The position numbers were made by a program, and so were the translations under genes. From RECO01 sp050485385 (lineage in GTDB: Bacteria > Pseudomonadota > Alphaproteobacteria > Geminicoccales > Geminicoccaceae), in the NCBI GenBank assembly GCA_050485385.1, contig JBJHBG010000080.1:1-22948 (forward strand): a DNA stretch of 22,948 bases, given 5' to 3'. Every line of letters starts with the position of its first letter. Position 1 is the first letter of the stretch. Below the pieces are notes generated by a model. That model had not been told where the DNA came from. It made no database searches and saw nothing but the letters and a program-made list of their open reading frames with translations. Below, in pieces: positions 14,171 through 22,226 of the stretch.

Positions 14171-15256
14171 TCAGGGGCCGAGATGTGCCCGCAGCCAGGC
14201 GAACCAAGCGCCGCCCAAGCCGATGTCGGCGAACAACTGGACGACGAGCGGGCAGGCGAGAACGGTGTTGTTGAGGGTGAAGCGGCGGCGCGTCGGCGGT
14301 GCGATCGGCCAGGTCGGCATGGCCCTGATCTCGGCGACGCGGCGCGACCAAAGCTCGATGTCGCCCGAGAGCCGGCGGATCTCGTCCGTGTCCTGGCTCT
14401 CCAGAACACGGTCGCGCAGTCGGCTGATCTGCCCGGTCACACCCCGGACCTGCGCCAGGTAGCGACGCTTCTGCCGGACCATGTCCCGGTGGAACGCACG
14501 GAGCGGCAGGACGAAGGCGAGGACGACGAAGCCGAGTGCAACGACCAGGAGGCCCGTGTGCACGGGCAGCCAGGAGCCGTAGCGCCGTCCGAAATACTCG
14601 ACGACCATCACCAGCACCAGCCACGCCGCGAGGTAGGCTGCCGGCAGGGAGACCACGGTCGCCTGCCGGAAATAGTAGTCACCGAGCGGCCGGAGCCCGC
14701 CCGTCAGGTCCGGCGCACCCGGGCGGGCGACGACGTGCAGGCCGTGGCGGGCGAGGTGGCGGTGCAGGCGGCCGGCTTGGGCCATGGTCCCGAGATAGCG
14801 GCCGGCGGGATAGGCGAGCAGCGTGGCGACGAGCCCGAGCAGCCAACTCCTCGGCGCCCCCTCGATGAGGCCCACGGCCACGAAGCCCGACGCGATGGCG
14901 AGCGCGGCGGCGAGCCCCGCCACGTGCTGCCAGTGCCGCCGCTCCCGGCGCAGACCTGCAAGCAGCGCCGTGACTGCGCCGGGCGGCCCGACGATCACCT
15001 CGGCTCCCACCAGGTCGTCGATCGTCTCCTCCAGGCAGGCCGGCAGCCCGTATGCCGCGAGCGCACCCGCCAGGAACACGACGAAACCCGAGAGGCGCAT
15101 CCAGTCCCAGCGCAGCAGGTTCGTGCCGTGGACCGCGGCGCTGTCGCCGGCGGACAAGAGGACGAGGACGACGAGCGCCGCCACCGTTGCGAGGTGCCAG
15201 CGGCGATCGCTCGGATCGTCGACGGTCGGGGCGGGTGCGCTCGGCTCCGCGAGCAT
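14171..15256 (-). CDS. Multi-pass membrane protein of unknown function
   Basis: Not recognised. 361 residues with hydrophobic segments at roughly 22-36, 53-70, 108-128, 135-150, 205-225 and 235-255. A charged, helix-forming region follows (about 260-325), rich in Arg/Glu with heptad-like spacing (RDMVRQKRRYLAQVRGVTGQ, then ISRLRDRVLESQDTDEIRRL), and a short hydrophobic C-terminus. It should sit in the inner membrane with a cytoplasmic, possibly coiled, domain. The start is ATG at 15256 behind GGAGG. The patatin-like gene follows 31 bp downstream, so the two are probably one transcript and may act together on membrane lipids; that link is inference. Confidence 0.75.
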   Translation of the reverse strand: MLAEPSAPAPTVDDPSDRRWHLATVAALVVLVLLSAGDSAAVHGTNLLRWDWMRLSGFVVFLAGALAAYGLPACLEETIDDLVGAEVIVGPPGAVTALLAGLRRERRHWQHVAGLAAALAIASGFVAVGLIEGAPRSWLLGLVATLLAYPAGRYLGTMAQAGRLHRHLARHGLHVVARPGAPDLTGGLRPLGDYYFRQATVVSLPAAYLAAWLVLVMVVEYFGRRYGSWLPVHTGLLVVALGFVVLAFVLPLRAFHRDMVRQKRRYLAQVRGVTGQISRLRDRVLESQDTDEIRRLSGDIELWSRRVAEIRAMPTWPIAPPTRRRFTLNNTVLACPLVVQLFADIGLGGAWFAWLRAHLGP

Positions 15257-15330
15257 GGCATCCTCCGGGCCTGCTTGGGTCCGGTTCTCCTGACCTGGAG
15301 CCTATGTCGGGGCGGGGTCCAGCACCAGTC

Positions 15331-15705
15331 TCATCGACCGCCCGGCGAGATCAGCGCGAGAACGCCATCCGGGAGCCAACCTTCCCGGCCCTCCTGTGCG
15401 CACCAGACAAACCCGCTTTCGGCGAAGATCGGCTGCACGCGGTCGCCGGCCTCGACGTCCAGTTCCCTCGCGTCGAAGTCGCGGCGCATGCGCCAGGGGG
15501 TCTCGTCACGGTCGATCCAGGCCGTCGGCGTCCAGCCCGACCGGCCGTCCGGACCCGCGCACCAGATCCAGCCGACGACGTCGGTCGTCCGCGCCGGATC
15601 GGCGACCACCACGTCGCCGGCGCGGACGCGGATCGGATCGGGATAGGGGGCGTCGTAGCGCTCGACGACGCAGGCCGTCGTGCCCTCCGGATAGCGGTAG
15701 AGCAC
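15331..15705 (-). CDS. Tandem SH3-like domain protein
   Basis: A 124-residue protein made of two SH3-like beta-barrel repeats. The first is residues ~14-65, with YDAPYPDPIRVRAGD, GWIWCAGPDGRSGW and the closing TAWID. The second is ~76-118, with FDARELDVEAGD, GFVWCAQEGREGW and LPDGVLAL. The WCA(x)nG-GW core is the same in both, so the protein arose by internal duplication. No signal peptide is visible, so it is probably cytoplasmic. The start is GTG at 15705, 15 bp after the leuC stop, so it is likely the last gene of the ffh-leuC transcript. Its partner is unknown. leuD, often next to leuC, is not here. Confidence 0.72.
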   Translation of the reverse strand: MLYRYPEGTTACVVERYDAPYPDPIRVRAGDVVVADPARTTDVVGWIWCAGPDGRSGWTPTAWIDRDETPWRMRRDFDARELDVEAGDRVQPIFAESGFVWCAQEGREGWLPDGVLALISPGGR

Positions 15706-15720
15706 GGCCCACCACCTGCC

Positions 15721-17130
15721 TCAGACGAGCTTCCTGACGTCGGTCAGCCGGCCGGTGATGGCGGCAGCGGCGGCCATCGCCGGGCTCAGGAGGTGGGTCC
15801 GTCCGCCACGGCCCTGCCGACCCTCGAAATTGCGGTTCGAGGTGGAGGCGCAGCGCTCGCCGGGAGCGAGGATGTCCGGGTTCATGCCGAGGCACATCGA
15901 GCAGCCCGCCTCGCGCCACTCGAAGCCCGCGTTCTTGAAGACCGTGTCGAGGCCCTCCTCCTCCGCCTGATGCTTCACCAGACCGGAGCCGGGCACCACC
16001 ATGGCCCGCACGCTGTCGGCGATCCGCTTGCCCTCGAGAACCTTCGCGGCCGCCCGCAGGTCCTCGATACGGCCGTTGGTGCAGGAGCCAAGAAACACCC
16101 GCTCGACAGCGATCTCGCTCATCGGCGTGTTCGGCTGGAGGCCCATATAGTCGAGCGCCCGCTCGATGGCCCGGCGCTGCTCGGCACTCGCCGCCTGCTT
16201 GGGATCGGGCACGCGGCCGGAGATGGCCACCACGTCCTGCGGGCTCGTGCCCCAGGTCACCTGCGGCTCGATGTCCTCGGCCCTCAGCTCGACCTCGGTA
16301 TCGTAGCGCGCACCGGGATCGGAGGGCAGCGTCCGCCAGTAGGCGACCGCCTGCTCGTAGGCGCCGGCCTTGGGCGCCTTGGGGCGGCCCTGGATGTAGC
16401 GGAACGTGGTCTCGTCGGGCGCGATCAAGCCGGCGCGAGCCCCCGCCTCGATCGACATGTTGCAGATGGTCATGCGGCCTTCCATCGAGAGGCCGCGCAC
16501 CACCGAGCCCGCATATTCGATGACATGGCCGGTACCGCCGGCGGTGCCGATCCTGCCGATGATCGCGAGAATGACGTCCTTCGCCGTGACGCCGAAGCCG
16601 AGTTCGCCATCGACGGAGATGCGCATGTTCTTCGGCCGCTTTTGCAGCAGCGTCTGCGTCGCCAGCACGTGCTCCACCTCGCTCGTGCCGATGCCGAAGG
16701 CGAGGGCACCGAAGGCGCCGTGGGTCGACGTATGACTGTCGCCGCAGACGATGGTCATACCCGGCAGGGTGAAGCCCTGCTCGGGGCCGACGATGTGGAC
16801 GATGCCCTGGCGGATGTCGGTGACGTCGTAGAGCTCGATGCCGAACGCTGCGGCGTTCTCGATCAACGCGTCGACCTGCACCTTGGCGACCGGATCCTTG
16901 ATGCCGTGGATACGGTCCGGGTCGGTCGGCACGTTGTGGTCGACCACGGCGAGCGTGGCCTCCGGCCGGCGCACCTTGCGCCCCGAGGCGCGCAGCCCCT
17001 CGAACGCCTGCGGGCTCGTCACCTCGTGGACGAGGTGCCGGTCGATGTAGATGAGGCAGGTGCCGTCGTCCTGGCGCTCGACCAGGTGCTCGTCCCAAAT
17101 CTTGTCGAACAGCGTACGCGGCGCCGTCAT
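15721..17130 (-). CDS. leuC: 3-isopropylmalate dehydratase large subunit
   Basis: Large subunit of isopropylmalate isomerase, which converts 2- to 3-isopropylmalate in leucine biosynthesis together with LeuD. The 469-residue length is typical. The start TLFDKIWDEHLV is standard. VDHNVPT and GDSHTSTHGAFGALAFGIGTSE form the aconitase-type active site. The [4Fe-4S] cluster cysteines are Cys350 in GSCTNGR and Cys410/Cys413 in GCSMCLGMNPD. The C-terminus NRNFEGRQGRGGRTHLLSP is conserved. ATG at 17130 follows GGAGGGG. It lies 35 bp after rplS, an arrangement common in Alphaproteobacteria. The small subunit is not in the window. Confidence 0.97.
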   Translation of the reverse strand: MTAPRTLFDKIWDEHLVERQDDGTCLIYIDRHLVHEVTSPQAFEGLRASGRKVRRPEATLAVVDHNVPTDPDRIHGIKDPVAKVQVDALIENAAAFGIELYDVTDIRQGIVHIVGPEQGFTLPGMTIVCGDSHTSTHGAFGALAFGIGTSEVEHVLATQTLLQKRPKNMRISVDGELGFGVTAKDVILAIIGRIGTAGGTGHVIEYAGSVVRGLSMEGRMTICNMSIEAGARAGLIAPDETTFRYIQGRPKAPKAGAYEQAVAYWRTLPSDPGARYDTEVELRAEDIEPQVTWGTSPQDVVAISGRVPDPKQAASAEQRRAIERALDYMGLQPNTPMSEIAVERVFLGSCTNGRIEDLRAAAKVLEGKRIADSVRAMVVPGSGLVKHQAEEEGLDTVFKNAGFEWREAGCSMCLGMNPDILAPGERCASTSNRNFEGRQGRGGRTHLLSPAMAAAAAITGRLTDVRKLV

Positions 17131-17165
17131 CTCACCCCTCCCGACAAAAACGTAGGGCCTCGGCC

Positions 17166-17552
17166 TCAGCTGGCCGCGGCCTCGGTGGTCCTGCTGGTCT
17201 GCTTCTCGGCGATGCGCGCCGACTTGCCGCGGCGACCCCGGAGGTAGTAGAGCTTGGCCCGGCGCACGCGGCCCCGGCGCACCACCTCGATCGAATCGAT
17301 GCGCGGGCTGTAGAGCGGAAACACCCGCTCCACCCCCTCGCCATAGCTGATCTTGCGCACCGTGAAGGCCGAATTGAGGCCGCGGTTGCGCCGGGCGATG
17401 CACACGCCCTCGAAGGCCTGAACGCGCTCGCGGGTGCCCTCGATCACCTTGACGTTCACCCGCAAGGTATCGCCGGGGGCGAAGTCGGGGATCGGCCGCT
17501 CCCCCACCAGGCGGGCGATCTCTTCCTGCTCGAGTTGCTCGATCACGTTCAT
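17166..17552 (-). CDS. rplS: 50S ribosomal protein L19
   Basis: A 128-residue large-subunit ribosomal protein located at the 30S-50S interface. The family landmarks are all present: PDFAPGDTLRVNVKVIEGTR near 22-41, QAFEGVCIARRNRGLNSAF, the VERVFPLYSPRIDSIEV segment, and RRAKLYYLRGRRGKSARI. A short Ala/Thr-rich tail follows. The ATG at 17552 follows GAGGGACC. It sits about 47 bp downstream of trmD, in the classical rpsP-rimM-trmD-rplS order. Confidence 0.98.
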   Translation of the reverse strand: MNVIEQLEQEEIARLVGERPIPDFAPGDTLRVNVKVIEGTRERVQAFEGVCIARRNRGLNSAFTVRKISYGEGVERVFPLYSPRIDSIEVVRRGRVRRAKLYYLRGRRGKSARIAEKQTSRTTEAAAS

Positions 17553-17600
17553 CGATGTGGTCCCTCGCTGGGGTCGGCTCCCGCCGAGCCCGTTGTACGG

Positions 17601-18302
17601 TCAAACATGGTGGGCGGCGAAGCGGTCCCAAAGGTCCGGGCGCCGTTCGCGCGTCAATCGTTCGGCCTCGGCCCGGCGCCAGGCGCGGATGCGGCCGTGG
17701 TCGCCGGAGAGCAGGATTTCGGGGACGGCCACACCCTCGAACACCCGCGGCCGCGTATAGTGCGGATACTCCAAAAGCCCGTCGCCGAAGCTCTCCTCGG
17801 CGAGGCTCGCCGCCGAGCCCATCACACCGGGCAAGAGCCGCACGCAAGCGTCGAGCAGGGCGATCGCCGCCGGCTCGCCGCCGCTGAGGACGAAGTCGCC
17901 GAGGCTGACCTCCTCGATGTCGCGGCTTTGGATCACCCGCTCGTCGATGCCCTCGAAGCGCCCGCACAACAGCACGACACCCGCACCCTCGGCAAGCGCC
18001 CGCACGCGCGCCTGGTCGAGCGGCCGGCCGCGCGGGCTGGTCGCCAGGCGTGGCCGGCCGTCGGCCGGCACCGCATCCAGGGCCGCCGCCACCACGTCGG
18101 GCCGCATCACCATGCCGGCCCCGCCGCCGAAGGGCGTGTCGTCCACGCTGCCGTGGCGATCCGTGGCGAAGTCGCGCAGCCGCACCGTCTCCAGCGACCA
18201 GACACCCTCGTCGAGGCCGCGTCCGGCAAGCGAGCAGCCGAGCGGTCCCGGCAGCATTTCGGGGAACAGCGTCAACACGGTGGCGCGCCAGGGCCCGCTC
18301 AT
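17601..18302 (-). CDS. trmD: tRNA (guanine-N1)-methyltransferase
   Basis: Methylates G37 next to the anticodon using S-adenosylmethionine, preventing +1 frameshifts. The 233-residue SPOUT protein starts ATVLTLFPEM. The trefoil-knot cofactor loops are LLCGRFEGIDERV (111-123) and GDFVLSGGEPAA (135-146). The catalytic Asp174 is in ESFGDGLLEYPHYTRP. The C-terminal RRAEAERLTRERRPDLW helix binds tRNA in the family. The ATG overlaps the rimM stop as ATGA, so the two are translationally coupled. Confidence 0.97.
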   Translation of the reverse strand: MSGPWRATVLTLFPEMLPGPLGCSLAGRGLDEGVWSLETVRLRDFATDRHGSVDDTPFGGGAGMVMRPDVVAAALDAVPADGRPRLATSPRGRPLDQARVRALAEGAGVVLLCGRFEGIDERVIQSRDIEEVSLGDFVLSGGEPAAIALLDACVRLLPGVMGSAASLAEESFGDGLLEYPHYTRPRVFEGVAVPEILLSGDHGRIRAWRRAEAERLTRERRPDLWDRFAAHHV

Positions 18303-18844
18303 CGCGCCCGTCCCGCCACCCGGTCGGCGGCCCCCGCCACCTCCAGCTCGACCACCGGCGCCATCACCAGTCGGCCGCCGGCAACGTCCACCTCGGGAAA
18401 GCGCTCGCGGGTGAAGGGCAAGGACAACTCCTCGCCGCCCCCGGCCAGGATCTCCACCACGTCGCCGGCGCCGTAGTCGACCACCGCCCGCACCCGGCCC
18501 ACGGTCCGCCCGCGTTCGTCGACCACCTCCAGGCCCTGGAGATCCTCGACGTACCATTCGTCCTCGTCGGTCGCGGGCAGGGCCGCGCGGTCGACCCAAA
18601 GCTCCACGCCGCGGAGCGCCTCGGCGGCATTGCGGTCGTCGATGCCGGCGAAATGCGCGACCACGCCCTTCGGCGTCACCCTGAGGTCGGTCACCCGGAA
18701 CTGGCGTTCGCCGCTCGCGTCCTGCAAGGGGCCGTAGGCGGCGACGGCCTCGGGCTCGGCCGTGAATGCGCGCAGCTTGACGTCGCCGCGCACGCCGTGG
18801 GCGGTCGTCACCACGCCGACACAGACGCGCTTTTTGGGCGACAT
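18299..18844 (-). CDS. rimM: 16S rRNA processing / 30S maturation factor RimM
   Basis: A 181-residue assembly factor for the 30S head that binds ribosomal protein S19. The N-terminal barrel shows GVVTTAHGVRGDVKLRAFT at 10-28. The PRC barrel starts at WYVEDLQGLEVVDERGR (97-113) and includes VVDYGAGDVVEI and a final LPFTRERFPEVDVAGGRL segment. The ATG at 18844 follows a GGAG about six bases upstream. It is 23 bp after rpsP and overlaps trmD by ATGA. Confidence 0.95.
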   Translation of the reverse strand: MSPKKRVCVGVVTTAHGVRGDVKLRAFTAEPEAVAAYGPLQDASGERQFRVTDLRVTPKGVVAHFAGIDDRNAAEALRGVELWVDRAALPATDEDEWYVEDLQGLEVVDERGRTVGRVRAVVDYGAGDVVEILAGGGEELSLPFTRERFPEVDVAGGRLVMAPVVELEVAGAADRVAGRAR

Positions 18845-18867
18845 GGCGGCTCCGTCCCCGGCCCGGC

Positions 18868-19209
18868 TCAGGCCTCGGCGGCCGCCGCCTCGGCTTCCGC
18901 CTTCTTCGCGGCGATCGCCTCGGCGCGCTTGCCGGTGCCGCGCATCCGCGTCGCCCCCGGCTTGATGCCGGTCACGTCGAGGAAGCGGGCGACGCGGTCC
19001 GTGGTCTGCGCCCCCTGGCCGAGCCAGTGCTCGATCCGGTCCTTGTCCAGCACCAGCCGCTCCGGATGGTCCTTCGGCAAAAGCGGGTTGAAGGTGCCCA
19101 CCTTCTCCAGAAAGCGGCCATCGCGGCGGGCGCGGCTGTTGGCGACCACGACGCGGTAAAAGGGGCGCTTCTTGGCGCCGCCGCGGGCGAGGCGAATGGT
19201 AACGGCCAT
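18868..19209 (-). CDS. rpsP: 30S ribosomal protein S16
   Basis: A 113-residue small-subunit protein. The start MAVTIRLARGGAKKRPFYRV and the stretches FLEKVGTFNP and LDKDRIEHWLGQGAQTTDRV are diagnostic. The last ~30 residues form a Lys/Ala/Glu-rich tail (AAKKAEAEAAAAEA), seen in many alphaproteobacterial S16 proteins. It begins 44 bp after the ffh stop with no terminator between, so it should be read from the ffh promoter. Confidence 0.98.
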   Translation of the reverse strand: MAVTIRLARGGAKKRPFYRVVVANSRARRDGRFLEKVGTFNPLLPKDHPERLVLDKDRIEHWLGQGAQTTDRVARFLDVTGIKPGATRMRGTGKRAEAIAAKKAEAEAAAAEA

Positions 19210-19253
19210 GGTATCGGTTCTCTCTCGTTCGAACGGAACTGCGGGTAACGGCT

Positions 19254-20609
19254 CTACTGGGGCAACAGCCCGGGCGGCAACTGCCCACCCATGGGCAGGC
19301 CGCGCCTGCCCATCTTCTTCACGCGCTTCATCATCGTCTGCATGTCGTTGAACTGCTTCAAGAGCTTGTTCACGTCCTGCACCGAGGTGCCGGAGCCGGC
19401 GGCGATCCGGCGCTTGCGCGAGGCACCGAGCACCTTGGTGTCGCGCCGCTCCTTGGGCGTCATGCTGTCGATGATCGCGGCCTGACGGGTGAAGATGCCC
19501 TCGTCGATCTTCGCCTCGGCGAGTTGCTTCTTCACCTTGGCGACCCCGGGCATCATGCCCATGAGGCCGCTCATGCCGCCCATCTTCCTGATTTGCAGGA
19601 TCTGCTTCTTGTAGTCGTCGAGGTTGAAGGAGCCGCGCTGCATCTTGCGCGCGAGCTTCTCCGCCTCGTCCTTGTCGACCTCCTCGGCCGCCTTTTCGAC
19701 CAACGACACCACGTCGCCCATGCCGAGGATGCGCGACGCCACCCGCGCCGGGTGGAACAGCTCCAACGCGTCGGGCTTTTCGCCCGTGCCCACCAGCTTG
19801 ATCGGCCTGCCGGTCACCTGCCGCATCGAGAGCGCGGCGCCGCCCCTGGCGTCGCCGTCCATCCGCGTCAGCACGATGCCGGTGACGCCGACGCGCTCGT
19901 CGAACGTGCGCGCCGTGTTCACGGCGTCCTGGCCGGTCATGGCGTCGGCCACCAGCAGCACTTCCTGCGGCTGGGCGGCGGCCTTCACCGCCTCCAGCTC
20001 GGTCATCAGCGCGTCGTCGATGGCGAGCCGGCCCGCCGTGTCCAACAGCACCGCGTCGTAGCCCTCCGAGCGCGCCGTCCGCAGCGCCCGCTCGGCGATC
20101 GCCACCGCCTCCTGGCCCGCCACGATCGGCAGCGACGTGCAGCCCACCTGACCCGCCAACACCTCGAGCTGCTGCTGCGCCGCCGGTCGCCGCGTGTCGA
20201 GCGAGGCCACCAACACGCGCTGCTTGTCCCGCTTCATCAGCCGGCGGGCGAGCTTGCCCGTGGTCGTCGTCTTGCCCGAACCCTGGAGCCCCGCCAGCAT
20301 CACCACCAAGGGCGGGTTGGTCGGCTTCACCAAGTCGACCGTCTCGCCGCCCAGAAGCTCGACCAGACCGTCGTTGACGATCTTCACCACCATCTGGCCG
20401 GGGGTGACGCTCCTGATCACCTCGGCGCCGACGGCCCGCTCCTTGATGCTGGCAACGAACGCCTTGACCGTCGGCAGCGCCACGTCCGCCTCGAGCAGGG
20501 CGATCCGCACCTCGCGCAACGCCTGCTCGACGTCGGCCTCGCTCAAGGCACCACGCCGCTTCAGGCGATCCAGGACGTCGCCCAGTCTCGTGCTCAGACT
20601 CTCGAACAT
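19254..20609 (-). CDS. ffh: Signal recognition particle GTPase Ffh (SRP54)
   Basis: Binds 4.5S RNA and signal sequences of nascent inner-membrane proteins and docks with FtsY. 451 residues: N domain 1-~90; G domain with the P-loop GLQGSGKTTTTGKLA at 107-121, DTRRPAAQQQL at 138-148, DTAGRL at 190-195 and TRMDGDARGGA at 248-258; and a Met-rich M domain from ~320 (GGMSGLMGMMPGVAKVKKQL, GASRKRRIAAGSGTSVQDVN). It ends in a short Gly/Pro/Leu tail. ATG at 20609; no strong ribosome site is seen. A clear promoter lies 73-101 bp upstream. It leads the ribosomal-protein operon. Confidence 0.98.
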   Translation of the reverse strand: MFESLSTRLGDVLDRLKRRGALSEADVEQALREVRIALLEADVALPTVKAFVASIKERAVGAEVIRSVTPGQMVVKIVNDGLVELLGGETVDLVKPTNPPLVVMLAGLQGSGKTTTTGKLARRLMKRDKQRVLVASLDTRRPAAQQQLEVLAGQVGCTSLPIVAGQEAVAIAERALRTARSEGYDAVLLDTAGRLAIDDALMTELEAVKAAAQPQEVLLVADAMTGQDAVNTARTFDERVGVTGIVLTRMDGDARGGAALSMRQVTGRPIKLVGTGEKPDALELFHPARVASRILGMGDVVSLVEKAAEEVDKDEAEKLARKMQRGSFNLDDYKKQILQIRKMGGMSGLMGMMPGVAKVKKQLAEAKIDEGIFTRQAAIIDSMTPKERRDTKVLGASRKRRIAAGSGTSVQDVNKLLKQFNDMQTMMKRVKKMGRRGLPMGGQLPPGLLPQ

Positions 20610-20681
20610 GACGATGGGGCCGCGCGTCCGCGGCCGTCTCTCCGCCGGCTAGATGACATGCACCTTGGAAAAGGACGCGTT

Positions 20682-20710
20682 TTGTAGGCGCACGATCCCC
20701 CCGGCGTCAA
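20682..20710 (-). promoter_or_regulatory. Sigma-70-type promoter for ffh operon
   Basis: On the minus strand, -35 TTGACG (20710-20705, preceded by C) and -10 CTACAA (20687-20682) are separated by 17 bp. This is close to the alphaproteobacterial housekeeping form CTTGAC-N17-CTATAT. It would start transcription near 20675 and give a leader of about 65 bases before the ffh ATG. Confidence 0.65.
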
Positions 20711-20853
20711 GCGCGGCAGCCGCAATGAAAAGTCCGGGAAGGAGAGGGTCTGGAGGCTTTCGGCAGCCCGCGCGTCTCGGCAACCGGAAGTCCAATGGCC
20801 GCCATGGCCGGCGCCTGCCATGGCTGCCGCCCGAACCCCGAGGGAGCGACGGC

Positions 20854-21810
20854 GTGGCAAGCAGGGACGACGTGCGGGTCAACTCGGCGGCGATGGCCGC
20901 CATGTACCGCGCCGTTTGGCGCGCCACCGGCCGCCGGCAGCTGCTGCTCATCGCCCTCTCGCTCGCCGTCGCCGCCCTCGCCGCAGCCCCGCTCCAGTTC
21001 CAAAAGCAGATCGTGAACGGCCTCGTCGACTACGCCGACCGCGAACACCTCGTCGTTGCTTGCCTGTCGCTGCTCGGCGTGGTGCTGCTCAGCGGCACCC
21101 TCAAATTCGCGCTCGGCTTTGCCCAAGCCGTCGTCGGCGAACGCGTCGTCTTGATGATCCGCGAGCGCGTCTACGGCAACTTCGTCCACGACACCAACGC
21201 GGGCCGTCCCGACACCCCCGCCAAGGGCACCGTCGTCGCCATCCTCTCGGCCGAGGCCGAATCGGTCGGCGCCTTCGCCGGCGCCGCCATCGCCGGACCC
21301 CTGCTCCAACTCGGCACGCTCGCCAGCGTCATCGCCTTCATCACCACCCAGCAGCCGTTCCTGGGCCTGTTCGCGCTCGCCGTCGTCCTGCCCCAAGGAC
21401 TCGTCGTCGTCTTCACCCAACGGCGCATCAACCGCCGCGTGCGCGAACGCGTCCAAGCCCTCCGCCACGCCTCCGGCCAACTCGCCGAAAGCGACGTCCG
21501 CGCCGTCGAGCAGGCCGTGCTCGACGACTACCGCCGCATGTACGAAACCGGCCGGCGCATCTTCTTCCTCAAACTCTCGACCAAATTCGTCCTCTCCATC
21601 ATCTCCGCCTTCGGCGTCGTCGGCATCCTCTTCATCGGCGGCTCGCTCGTCCTCGACGGCCGTACCGACGTCGGCATCGTCGTCGCCAGCCTCACCGGCC
21701 TCACCCGGATCGAACGCCCCTGGCGCGACCTCATCGCCTTCTTCCGCCAAGCCTCCACCGTCCGCGTCCGCTACGAACTCATCGTCGACAGCCTCGGGAA
21801 GCGCGGGTGA
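20854..21810 (+). CDS. ABC-transporter transmembrane-domain protein without ATPase domain
   Basis: 318 residues covering an ABC exporter type-1 membrane domain (ABC_membrane fold). Hydrophobic segments at ~29-47, 66-88, 125-150, 157-178 and 246-270 are separated by the long cytoplasmic helices typical of the fold (GERVVLMIRERVYGNFVHDT, FTQRRINRRVRERVQALRHA). The chain stops at YELIVDSLGKRG, exactly where the linker to the nucleotide-binding domain would begin. No Walker A, signature or Walker B motif follows on either strand. The GTG start at 20854 follows AGGGAG. It may pair with an ATPase encoded elsewhere, or be a non-transporting relic or regulator. It is divergent from ffh and ends before a hairpin terminator. 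Confidence 0.75.
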   Translation: MASRDDVRVNSAAMAAMYRAVWRATGRRQLLLIALSLAVAALAAAPLQFQKQIVNGLVDYADREHLVVACLSLLGVVLLSGTLKFALGFAQAVVGERVVLMIRERVYGNFVHDTNAGRPDTPAKGTVVAILSAEAESVGAFAGAAIAGPLLQLGTLASVIAFITTQQPFLGLFALAVVLPQGLVVVFTQRRINRRVRERVQALRHASGQLAESDVRAVEQAVLDDYRRMYETGRRIFFLKLSTKFVLSIISAFGVVGILFIGGSLVLDGRTDVGIVVASLTGLTRIERPWRDLIAFFRQASTVRVRYELIVDSLGKRG

Positions 21811-21829
21811 GGCCAGCCCAAAGGAAGCA

Positions 21830-21846
21830 GGGGGCTTTCGGCCCCC
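21830..21846 (+). terminator. GC-rich hairpin after the ABC membrane protein
   Basis: A stem GGGGGC/GCCCCC with a TTTCG loop, 20 bp after the stop codon, followed by a CCCCCCGAGC run. It matches the repeat half at 1304-1330 and resembles 90-108. No U-tract, so it is a non-canonical terminator or a dispersed hairpin element. Confidence 0.5.
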
Positions 21847-22128
21847 CGCACCCCCCGAGCGACGGCTACCGCCGCCGCCACCTTGGCGCGGGGTGTGCGT
21901 GGGAAGCGTGGGACCGGGCAGACAGCGGAGGGGCGAGATCGGCCCGGAGCGGCCATTGCGCTCCGACGTCTGCTCGTCACATTCTCTGCTCGTCGCGCAA
22001 TGTTGCAGAGCGCGGGATGACGAGCGCGGGCCCATTGGTACCGTCACAAGGCTATCCCAAACTCTGTACGGAAACCAGGTGCCACGACTCCGTTCTGGGA
22101 ACCGACCAATGGCTAATCGTTTGCTCAC
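21847..22128. other. Non-coding interval between GC-rich host DNA and AT-rich islet
   Basis: I see no supportable gene on either strand. The first ~120 bp are GC-rich and C-run-rich like the host. From about 22040 the base composition drops towards the AT-rich gene downstream. No inverted repeats or attachment-site-like duplications were identified by eye at the boundary. Confidence 0.5.
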
Positions 22129-22157
22129 TTGTAGCGAATATAGATTATCATTTATAT
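22129..22157 (+). promoter_or_regulatory. Putative promoter of the DUF2971 gene
   Basis: -35 TTGTAG at 22129-22134 and -10 TTATAT at 22152-22157 with a 17-bp spacer, in an AT-rich stretch 70 bp before the ATG. An overlapping alternative is TTGCTC at 22121 with ATTATC. In so AT-rich a stretch, chance matches are likely. Confidence 0.4.
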
Positions 22158-22226
22158 GCACAGTGCCGTTGACCGAGCAGCTACCCGAGGATTGCACAAA
22201 CGCACGTATTTGCGGAAATCTATCGC

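Noticed and set aside
20653..20853. In-frame ATG-started extension upstream of the ABC membrane protein
   Set aside because: It would add a basic, Pro-rich leader overlapping the ffh promoter. The GTG at 20854 has a good AGGGAG site and gives the normal domain start.
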